Source: Verrucomicrobiales bacterium (GTDB taxonomy: Bacteria; Verrucomicrobiota; Verrucomicrobiia; Limisphaerales; SXQI01). Taken from it: 20,588 nt of DNA. The stretch lies in the NCBI GenBank assembly GCA_005793025.1, contig SXQI01000231.1, positions 1 through 20,588 on the forward strand. The letters are read 5' to 3'. The stretch's first letter is position 1; the number at the start of each line of letters is the position of its first letter. A program made the position numbers and the translations under genes. This document shows positions 6,623-12,674 of the stretch, piece after piece. The notes below the pieces were generated by a model that was not told where the DNA came from, searched no databases, and saw nothing but the letters and a program-made list of their open reading frames with translations.

Positions 6623-6951
6623 GTTGGAGGAAATCGGAGGTTAGCCTGCAGTGGCGCCTCCGCGATTCGCTTGAGGTATTCCCACGAATAAATGCCTGTA
6701 GAGTGGCCGTCGCCCCAAACGGGTTGAACGGCGTAGCCCCCAACCAAGGGCAGTCGACGCAGTTGGAACGCGCTGGGGCCGAGTTCTTGGGCGGGTGATT
6801 TATAAACATTTCCCATGACGTCCATCTCACCAGCACACCCGGCACAGGGACATCGACGACGAAGGGTAGCGAGTTTTACGTAAGACTCGGTTGCGTCGGA
6901 CCATTTGATCGCCAATTCATCGCCGATGGTTTGCAAATCAATGGGTTGCAT
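6604..6951 (-). CDS. DUF971 domain protein
   Basis: A 115-residue stand-alone DUF971 protein. The typical layout is visible: an N-terminal strand pair (ELAIKWSDATESYVKLATLR), the cysteine motif CPCAGCAGE (Cys34, 36, 39), LRRLPLVGGYAVQPVWGDGHSTGIYSWEYL and a short tail. The same domain occurs at the N-terminus of gamma-butyrobetaine hydroxylase-like enzymes and at the C-terminus of the plant Fe-S carrier HCF101; alone, its role is not established. I chose ATG 6951, as the longer frame only adds a TTG start two codons upstream (6957). The gene is divergent from glutaredoxin-lipA, and its end overlaps the DUF5069 gene by 19 nt. Confidence 0.85.
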   Translation of the reverse strand: MQPIDLQTIGDELAIKWSDATESYVKLATLRRRCPCAGCAGEMDVMGNVYKSPAQELGPSAFQLRRLPLVGGYAVQPVWGDGHSTGIYSWEYLKRIAEAPLQANLRFPPTYGFPP

Positions 6952-7000
6952 TGGCAATAACCTAGCAGCCTGAAGGAACGTTTACAATCTTGCAGAAGGA

Positions 7001-7010
7001 GTTCGCGAAC
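7001..7010. promoter_or_regulatory. GTTCGCGAAC palindrome between divergent DUF971 and glutaredoxin genes
   Basis: This is a perfect 10-bp palindrome in the middle of the 108-bp divergent spacer. Flanks AGGA on the left and CT on the right extend it imperfectly. It is 49 nt from both start codons, so it could be a shared operator. It is short, and no regulator can be assigned. Confidence 0.25.
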
Positions 7011-7059
7011 CTAATCTGAGGCAGTTGGGTGTGAGATTATTTTGATCGGGGTTTATTTT

Positions 7060-7317
7060 ATGAAAACAAGACGGGTGCGATTATTCGTGAAAACTTTTTG
7101 TGGTTGGTGCCACGAAGCCAAGGATTGGCTCGAGGATCGAGAGATCGAATACGAGGAGATCGATGTGAACCAAAGCGCGGCCGGATTTGCAGAGATGGTC
7201 AAGTTATCTGGGCAATCTTTCGCTCCCGTGATTGAGGTTGATGGGGAATTCCTTGCTGATTTCGATACGGACCAACTCGAGGAGTTTTGGAATGATCTGG
7301 AAAAAAACGACGAATAA
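7060..7317 (+). CDS. Glutaredoxin-like thiol-disulphide protein
   Basis: Small thioredoxin-fold redox protein of 85 residues from ATG 7060. GGGG lies 8 nt upstream of the ATG; a TTG at 7042 is a weaker alternative. The redox motif is FCGWC (Cys14, Cys17) instead of the common CPYC. It is followed by HEAKDWLEDREIEYEEIDVN, and the cis-proline loop is QSFAPVIEVDGE. The usual glutathione-binding GGxDD is replaced by LADFDTDQLEEF, so it may pair with a thioredoxin-reductase-like donor, as NrdH/YruB-type proteins do. It lies 12-18 nt from lipA, depending on the lipA start, so co-transcription is likely. The family assignment is sound; the partner is unknown. Confidence 0.88.
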   Translation: MKTRRVRLFVKTFCGWCHEAKDWLEDREIEYEEIDVNQSAAGFAEMVKLSGQSFAPVIEVDGEFLADFDTDQLEEFWNDLEKNDE

Positions 7318-7335
7318 ACGTTACCCTAGTTGCCA

Positions 7336-8235
7336 GTGAACGATATTAGTGTCCAACCTCGCCCTCGCTTGCCGGAGTGGCTGCGTACGAAGCTTCCGAC
7401 CACTAATGGCTACCTAGCGACCCGGACATTGCTGGACGGCCTGAGGTTGCACACGGTGTGTGAAAGTGCGAAGTGCCCGAATCAATTTGAGTGCTGGAGC
7501 AAAGGTACAGCGACGTTCATGATCGCGGGGGATCACTGTACGAGGGCTTGTAGGTTTTGTGCAGTGAGCACGGCAAAACCGCTGGCGTTGGAGGTGGACG
7601 AACCCTCGCGTGTCGCGGAGGCCACGCGCCGAATGAAACTCAAGCATGTGGTCATCACTGCGGTGGCTCGGGACGATCTGCCCGATGGAGGGGCAGAACA
7701 CTTTCGGCAAACCATTGAAGCAGTCCGCGAGGCTAATCCCGGTATTGTGATCGAGGTTTTGGTTCCCGACTTTTTGGACAGAACCGACAGCATCGACTGT
7801 GTTCTTGCAGCTAGACCTGAGATTTATAATCACAATCTAGAAACAGTGAGACGTTTGACTCCATCCGTGCGACACCGCGCAACTTATGACCGCTCATTGA
7901 GTGTGCTCCGTAAGGTGAAAGAACTACGTGGCGACTCGATTTACACTAAATCTGGGATCATGCTCGGGTTGGGGGAAACGGAGGAAGAGCTATTCACCGC
8001 GATGAAGGATCTTCGGGGAGTTGGATGTGACATCCTCACGTTAGGCCAATATTTACAGCCGACACGCAATCACCTACCCGTCGTGGAGTTCGTCTCTCCG
8101 GCACGATTCGATGAGTATGGAAAGACTGCGGAACTAATGGGTTTTGTGCACGTGGCAAGCGGGCCGATGGTGCGGAGTTCCTACCATGCGGACGAGTTTG
8201 ATTTACGCCCTGATTTCCGCGTAAACATTAAGTAG
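7336..8235 (+). CDS. lipA: Lipoyl synthase LipA
   Basis: Radical SAM enzyme that inserts two sulphurs into protein-bound octanoyl groups, giving the lipoyl cofactor of pyruvate and 2-oxoglutarate dehydrogenases and the glycine cleavage system. The sacrificial auxiliary cluster motif CESAKCPNQFEC (Cx4Cx5C) is followed by the radical SAM motif CTRACRFC (Cx3Cx2C). Further matches are TAVARDDLPDGGAEHF, NHNLETV, KSGIMLGLGET, LTLGQYLQPTRNHLPV and the C-terminal RSSYHADE. About 300 residues is normal. The start is unclear: GTG 7336 is chosen, TTG 7330 is two codons upstream, and neither has a Shine-Dalgarno. The last 55 nt overlap the end of the opposite GNAT-like gene. Confidence 0.97.
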   Translation: MNDISVQPRPRLPEWLRTKLPTTNGYLATRTLLDGLRLHTVCESAKCPNQFECWSKGTATFMIAGDHCTRACRFCAVSTAKPLALEVDEPSRVAEATRRMKLKHVVITAVARDDLPDGGAEHFRQTIEAVREANPGIVIEVLVPDFLDRTDSIDCVLAARPEIYNHNLETVRRLTPSVRHRATYDRSLSVLRKVKELRGDSIYTKSGIMLGLGETEEELFTAMKDLRGVGCDILTLGQYLQPTRNHLPVVEFVSPARFDEYGKTAELMGFVHVASGPMVRSSYHADEFDLRPDFRVNIK

Positions 8236-8819
8236 GCGTAGCCTGCAAGGGCGAGCATCCCCAAGGTGAGGGCGATCACTAATCCGGCGGCAAACATCTT
8301 GAGCCTGCGAGCTTGTTCTTTTGATTTTTCCGAATTCTCTCGCTGAGCTTGGGCAAGGATTTCGAATTGTTTTTCTACGGCCGCTAGGGAGTCGTTGATT
8401 AAGGGAATGGTCAGCCAACCGGCGTGTGGATGACCGAATATTGGGGGCAACGATTGCAGGGATTTGAAGTCGGGATCTTTCCATCCTTGGTCACGCCAGA
8501 ACGAAACCGAACTCTGTGTCCAGAGTCGGAGCACTCCATAATTTTTAGCGAGCACCATAATCCTTTGGGATAGCTTGGCCCGCAGCGCAGGCTCCCAATC
8601 TAGATCCACATAAACCTCGGAATGGATCAAACCTTGGTGATTGGTATGGTAAAGCCCTATGGTTGCGACGATCGAATCGTTTTCATCGATGGCGATCTGG
8701 AATTCGGTGAATCGTTTCTCTAGGTCTTCTACGTTGAGTTTGGCTAGAGCCCAGATTCCTCGTAAGGAATCCAAATCATCCAGAGTCGCCCGTCTGAGGG
8801 TGAGTTTTTCCAAATCCAT
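8181..8819 (-). CDS. GNAT-like protein with C-terminal membrane anchor
   Basis: The first 140 of 212 residues look like a GNAT acetyltransferase fold: LTLRRATLDDLDSLRGIWAL at the start, FQIAIDENDSIVATIGLY as the central strands, then IHSEVYVDLDWEP. However, the acetyl-CoA loop R/Q-x-x-G-x-G/A is not recognisable; ALRAKLSQRIM stands in its place. Residues 145-172 are a charged, probably coiled-coil helix, and 175-199 form one strong hydrophobic segment followed by a basic tail RKSGRKSNSSAW. This predicts a cytoplasmic domain anchored to the membrane by its tail. It begins 9 nt after mtnP on the same strand. Its last 55 nt are antisense to lipA, and its stop codon lies opposite the codons of lipA's RSSY motif. 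Confidence 0.75.
   Translation of the reverse strand: MDLEKLTLRRATLDDLDSLRGIWALAKLNVEDLEKRFTEFQIAIDENDSIVATIGLYHTNHQGLIHSEVYVDLDWEPALRAKLSQRIMVLAKNYGVLRLWTQSSVSFWRDQGWKDPDFKSLQSLPPIFGHPHAGWLTIPLINDSLAAVEKQFEILAQAQRENSEKSKEQARRLKMFAAGLVIALTLGMLALAGYAYLMFTRKSGRKSNSSAW
8232..8246. terminator. Hairpin at the lipA stop codon
   Basis: GTAGGC (8232-8237), loop GTA and GCCTGC (8241-8246) form a 6-bp stem with one G-U pair. The lipA stop TAG (8233-8235) is in the left arm. No T-run follows on the plus strand. On the minus strand it lies inside the GNAT-like coding sequence. Its role as a terminator is uncertain. Confidence 0.25.
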
Positions 8820-8828
8820 AGGCGTCGA

Positions 8829-9695
8829 TTAACCGTATTTTTTCAAGATCAGTCCAAGTTCTCGGATCGTGCTCCGTGGCCAATGTTTTCTATCGGTCAT
8901 GATCGCGTTCTTGAGCGCTGAATGGGCTGGCCAATTGGGCTCTGTGGCGATGCTTGGAATCGCATCGATGATGATCCGCTGAGCGAGGGCTGCATTTTTT
9001 GTCAGGTTTGCGATGATCATTTCGACGGTGACGTGGGCCTCATTTGCCTTCCAACAGTCGTAATCGGTCACCATCGCCAGAGTTGCGTAGGAGATTTCAG
9101 CTTCGCGAGCACATTTTGCTTCGCCTAGATTTGTCATGCCGACTACTGAATAACCCGCTTGATGATGAGTGATGGATTCGGCGCGGGTGCTAAACGCTGG
9201 GCCTTCCATATTAACGTAGGTGCCCCCGTTGTGAACGCGTGCTTTACAATTCTTGGCTGAACGCAGAAGGATTTGGCGCAAGTTCTCACAGATCGGATCC
9301 GCGAAGGCGACATGTGCGACGATTCCACGACCGAAGAATGTGTGCTCCAATGATTTTTTGGTTCGATCCACGAATTGATCAGGCAACACCAGATCGCAGG
9401 GCTTGAGTTTCGTCTGCAGAGAGCCTACCGCACTCACACTAATGATCCACTCCACGCCGAGTTTCTTCATTCCATAGATATTCGCTCGATGGTTCAGTTC
9501 AGCGGGTAGGATGCGATGTCCACGGGCGTGGCGTGGGAGGAAGACCACTTCTCGGTTAGCTAGTTTTCCCGTCAAAAATTCGTCAGAAGGCGAACCAAAC
9601 GGAGTTTTGACCTTGATCCATTTTTGGTCGGTGAATCCTTCGATATGGTAAAGGCCACTTCCTCCAATAATACCGATCCGATTCGTAGTCATCAT
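8829..9695 (-). CDS. mtnP: S-methyl-5'-thioadenosine phosphorylase
   Basis: Splits methylthioadenosine, a by-product of polyamine synthesis and other S-adenosylmethionine reactions, into adenine and 5-methylthioribose-1-phosphate. Family motifs run in order: IGIIGGSGLY, VVFLPRHARGHR, NHRANIYG, SVSAVGSL, DQFVDRT, MEGPAFSTRAES, GMTNLGEAKCAREAEI and TDYDCWK. The last favours an MTA phosphorylase over a purine nucleoside phosphorylase. The start is ATG 9695, giving 288 residues, the family size; the next codon is also ATG. The frame is open to 9785, but that would overlap the synthase gene and add 30 unlike residues. Spacing is 29 nt from the synthase gene and 9 nt to the GNAT-like gene. Confidence 0.93.
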   Translation of the reverse strand: MMTTNRIGIIGGSGLYHIEGFTDQKWIKVKTPFGSPSDEFLTGKLANREVVFLPRHARGHRILPAELNHRANIYGMKKLGVEWIISVSAVGSLQTKLKPCDLVLPDQFVDRTKKSLEHTFFGRGIVAHVAFADPICENLRQILLRSAKNCKARVHNGGTYVNMEGPAFSTRAESITHHQAGYSVVGMTNLGEAKCAREAEISYATLAMVTDYDCWKANEAHVTVEMIIANLTKNAALAQRIIIDAIPSIATEPNWPAHSALKNAIMTDRKHWPRSTIRELGLILKKYG

Positions 9696-9724
9696 GGATA
9701 CAATCCGAGCCTCTCGAGGGAGCG

Positions 9725-10729
9725 TCAACGAGATTTCATTGTTCCACCTAATCCACTCCATGCCCTTGGAAAGGGGTAGAGACAAATAGTTTTGAGGAGG
9801 ATGGTCCTCACCTCGTTCCGACTGACCTTAACTCTTTTGTCGATTTCGAGCACATTGGATCGGCGGAGTTTTTCAAGAGTGGAAAGCCCAATCAAAACAG
9901 GCCAAGCACAGGCCAAACGCACTCGCACCCAACTCCGTGGTAAGGAATCCGTATATTCCCAACCTGCGAGAAGCTCTGCTTCGGCTCGGTCAAGCATCGT
10001 GCCGAAATAATCGGCGAACCGGCCGAAATTCGCCGGCTCCAGAAGGTCTTCCGGCGAGAGGCCGTGGTGAGATAATTCCTCGGATGGCAAATAGCACCGT
10101 CCCATACGTAAATCCTTAGGCAAATCTCGAAGGATATTGGTTAGCTGCAAACCCTTTCCAAAACGCACACCGTTTTCGAGGAGCTCCACTCTTCTTTCGA
10201 TAGGTGCGTTGGGGAGGTGATTGAGGCAGCATTCGGTCCAAAATTCTCCGACACACCCCGCCACCCGATAGGTATAATCATCGAGCTCACTCCAAGAGGA
10301 GAGTCCGATAATGCAGGACTTGGAGGCTGTTCCGAACCTCTGTAAATCCAGCTCTTGCCCACCGGTAATCGTCTTGAGGAGTCCTCGAATCAATCGGATG
10401 TCTGCGGGAGTTTGTTGGTTTAGAAACTCGATAACTTCCTCGATTCTCTCGAGCAGTATGAGTTCCGCTGACCCGCCTTTCGGTGAAACAAACTCAGCAA
10501 ATCTCAATGGCTGGTCTGATTGACCTAAAATGCGCGCTCGCAAGCACGATAGAACGGCGAGACGATTATCAACGGGGACAATCTCAGAGTCGGCGATCGT
10601 ATCAGTCGCTCGTGCGAGCAAGTAGGCCAAACCGATCTGATGGCGGATGGGTGCGGGAAGAACTCGGAGAGTTAGATAAAAGGAACGGGAAACATCTCGC
10701 AACAGACTGGTCAATAATTGATGACGCAC
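9725..10729 (-). CDS. Squalene/phytoene synthase family enzyme
   Basis: Joins two prenyl diphosphates head to head, giving presqualene diphosphate/squalene from farnesyl or phytoene from geranylgeranyl diphosphate. Both Asp-rich magnesium-binding motifs are present: LARATDTIADS (DTIAD, about residues 39-49) and LQLTNILRDLPKDLRMGR (DLPKD). SRSFYLTLRVLP at the N-terminus is also typical. The length of 334 residues fits. The DLPKDLRMGRCYLP version looks closer to squalene synthases than to crtB to me, but HpnC/HpnD or crtB activity cannot be excluded, and no hpn, crt or cyclase gene is in the window. The start is GTG 10729, preceded by a strong purine-rich site GAGGAGAAGGA about 8 nt upstream. 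It lies 39 nt downstream of argH in the same run. Confidence 0.88.
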   Translation of the reverse strand: MRHQLLTSLLRDVSRSFYLTLRVLPAPIRHQIGLAYLLARATDTIADSEIVPVDNRLAVLSCLRARILGQSDQPLRFAEFVSPKGGSAELILLERIEEVIEFLNQQTPADIRLIRGLLKTITGGQELDLQRFGTASKSCIIGLSSWSELDDYTYRVAGCVGEFWTECCLNHLPNAPIERRVELLENGVRFGKGLQLTNILRDLPKDLRMGRCYLPSEELSHHGLSPEDLLEPANFGRFADYFGTMLDRAEAELLAGWEYTDSLPRSWVRVRLACAWPVLIGLSTLEKLRRSNVLEIDKRVKVSRNEVRTILLKTICLYPFPRAWSGLGGTMKSR

Positions 10730-10768
10730 GGTTTCTGGTCCTTCTCCTCGATCAGGCGCAGGTGTTCC

Positions 10769-12175
10769 CTACTCTTTAAGTTGCTTCGACCACCGGGCTA
10801 GTTGTTTTTTGACCTCTCGGGGTCCAGGTGCCCCGGTGAAATTGCGTTGTGCCATCGCCTTTTTAAGTTCTAGGCAATCCATCACATCGTCGCTAAAAAG
10901 TTTTTCGACGGATTGGTATTCGTCGATCGTGAGTTGTTTCAGCGTTTTGTTCTGTTTTTCAGCGAGAGCAACAATCGCTCCGACTGCATGATGGGCTTTG
11001 CGAAATGGGAGCCCGCGACGCACGAGATAATCGGCTAAGTCGGTCGCTAATAAGGCAGGGTCGCTCGAAGCTTTTCTACAGTTTTCTTCCACCGGATGCG
11101 TGTGTTGCAACATCGCACCCATCAGGCGCACACAGGCACGAACCGTGTCCGCCGTGTCGAACAACCGCTCTTTATCCTCTTGCAGATCGCGATTATAGGT
11201 CATGGGTAACCCCTTCAACAAAGTAAGAAGTGATACAAGGTTCCCAATCACGCGACCGCTCTTTCCTCGAGTCAATTCAGCGATGTCCGGGTTTTTCTTC
11301 TGTGGCATCAGGGAGGAGCCCGTGGTGTAGGTATCCTCTATCTTGATGAATTGGAATTCGGAAGATGCCCAGAGAATCAGGTCCTCGGATAACCGAGAGA
11401 GATGCACGGCGAGCAGGGCTGCAGCTGCACAGAATTCGACGACATAATCCCGGTCGCTCACGGCATCCATTGAATTCTGGGTAAGCTGGGCGCGGCCATG
11501 ACCATCGACAAACCCCAATTCCTGAGCCACGAACTCCCGGTCTAGAGGAATCGTGGAACCAGCAATTGCCCCGCTGCCAAGTGGACAGATGTTGACCCGC
11601 ACAAAAGCATCCTGAAACCTGTCTGAATCGCGTCCCAACATCTCGACGTAAGCCAGCAAATGATGAGCGAGAAAAACGGGTTGAGCGCGTTGCAGATGAG
11701 TGTAGCCGGGGATGAGAACGTCCGGGTGCTTCTCACCCAATCCAACCAACGAGCGTTGTAGCTCTCTCAGTTCTCCGAGAAGGTGCACGATTTCGTCACG
11801 CACCCACATCCGCATATCTAAAGCCACCTGGTCATTACGTGAGCGTGCGGTATGAAGTTTGGCACCCGCTGGAACCCGTTTGGTAAGGGTCGCCTCAATG
11901 TTCATGTGAACGTCCTCAAGCTCTGGTTTCCACTCGAAATCACCGGCGGCGATCTCGCTCCCTATTCGCTCAAGGCCACTAACAATCGCTTGAAGTTCAG
12001 ATTGTGTGAGGATGCCGATTTTGTGAAGCATCGCTGCATGAGCCATGGAACCCGTGATGTCTTGTTGCCACAACCGCCAGTCGAAAGAGACTGATTCGCT
12101 GAAAGCTGCGACGTCAGCACCCGGGCCACTCTCGAATCGTCCGCTTCGAGAGACCACTTGATTCCGTTTTTTCAT
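10769..12175 (-). CDS. argH: Argininosuccinate lyase
   Basis: Splits argininosuccinate into arginine and fumarate, the last step of arginine synthesis; a homotetramer of the fumarase/aspartase superfamily. The length of 468 residues is typical. Motifs are HTARSRNDQV (108-117), GYTHLQRAQPV with the conserved His160, NSMDAVSDRDYV, and the superfamily signature GSSLMPQKKNPD (286-297), with Ser287 on the catalytic loop. The ATG at 12173-12175 has no clear Shine-Dalgarno, but a good promoter lies about 30 nt upstream. The downstream genes for the prenyl synthase, MTA phosphorylase and GNAT-like protein follow with gaps of 39, 29 and 9 nt, so they may share its transcript although their pathways are unrelated. 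Confidence 0.97.
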   Translation of the reverse strand: MKKRNQVVSRSGRFESGPGADVAAFSESVSFDWRLWQQDITGSMAHAAMLHKIGILTQSELQAIVSGLERIGSEIAAGDFEWKPELEDVHMNIEATLTKRVPAGAKLHTARSRNDQVALDMRMWVRDEIVHLLGELRELQRSLVGLGEKHPDVLIPGYTHLQRAQPVFLAHHLLAYVEMLGRDSDRFQDAFVRVNICPLGSGAIAGSTIPLDREFVAQELGFVDGHGRAQLTQNSMDAVSDRDYVVEFCAAAALLAVHLSRLSEDLILWASSEFQFIKIEDTYTTGSSLMPQKKNPDIAELTRGKSGRVIGNLVSLLTLLKGLPMTYNRDLQEDKERLFDTADTVRACVRLMGAMLQHTHPVEENCRKASSDPALLATDLADYLVRRGLPFRKAHHAVGAIVALAEKQNKTLKQLTIDEYQSVEKLFSDDVMDCLELKKAMAQRNFTGAPGPREVKKQLARWSKQLKE

Positions 12176-12204
12176 GTTTCAGAAAAGCTCAAACAACCAA
12201 CCTG

Positions 12205-12234
12205 ACTATACTTACTGAAACCGGATCCTATCAA
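12205..12234 (-). promoter_or_regulatory. Sigma70-type promoter for argH
   Basis: On the minus strand TTGATA (12229-12234) and TATAGT (12205-12210) each match 5 of 6 consensus bases and are 18 nt apart. Transcription would begin near 12198, giving a leader of about 23 nt. It is the best promoter I can see in the window and makes argH a likely operon head even though the VOC gene lies upstream on the same strand. The gap 12176-12259 contains little else. Confidence 0.55.
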
Positions 12235-12259
12235 AAGCAGTACCCTTCGTCGGCAAAAA

Positions 12260-12631
12260 TCAGGGCGAATGTAACGCAACTCGGTTGCCCTCGGAGTCGG
12301 TGATGATGGCTCTGAACCCATGAGAACCGATCGAATGTTTGTCGAGGAGGATTCGTCCCCCGTTGCTGAGGGTCGCCGAGATCGCTTGATCCAACCTGCC
12401 AGCACAGTTGAAATAGAGGAGCGGTCCCTTTTGCGAGGGTTGATTCTCGTCGTCCGCATCCACTGGCACAAGACAACCATTCACCTCATTTGCACCACCC
12501 GGCAATAGGCCCACGGTGGCTCCAGGAAACTCGTGTTTGGAGACTTGTGCTCCGAGAACGGCTGAATAAAAGCGAACAGCCCGATCGAGATTTCGAACAG
12601 GAATATCGAACCAGACAACTTGGTTAGGCAT
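12260..12631 (-). CDS. VOC family protein (glyoxalase/bleomycin-resistance fold)
   Basis: A 123-residue single-unit vicinal oxygen chelate protein. It begins VVWFDIPVRNLDRAVRFYSAVLGA, the usual first beta-alpha-beta unit, continues with GATVGLLPGGANEVNGCLVP and GPLLYFNCAGRLDQAISATL, and ends ITDSEGNRVALHSP. Members bind metals or small ligands and range from glyoxalase I to dioxygenases and resistance proteins; the substrate cannot be predicted here. The canonical metal His near the N-terminus is not obvious. Being about 120 residues with two half-units, it probably dimerises. It sits 84 nt before argH, which has its own promoter, and about 43 nt after the esterase fusion gene. Confidence 0.85.
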   Translation of the reverse strand: MPNQVVWFDIPVRNLDRAVRFYSAVLGAQVSKHEFPGATVGLLPGGANEVNGCLVPVDADDENQPSQKGPLLYFNCAGRLDQAISATLSNGGRILLDKHSIGSHGFRAIITDSEGNRVALHSP

Positions 12632-12674
12632 GGTCAGTTTGGGTTGTATTTAATTGGATGTTATTCGTGAAAGT

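Noticed and set aside
9696..9785. N-terminal extension of MTA phosphorylase
   Set aside because: It would overlap the prenyl-synthase gene and adds 30 residues absent from the family. The MM start at 9695 puts the IGIIGGSG motif at its normal place.
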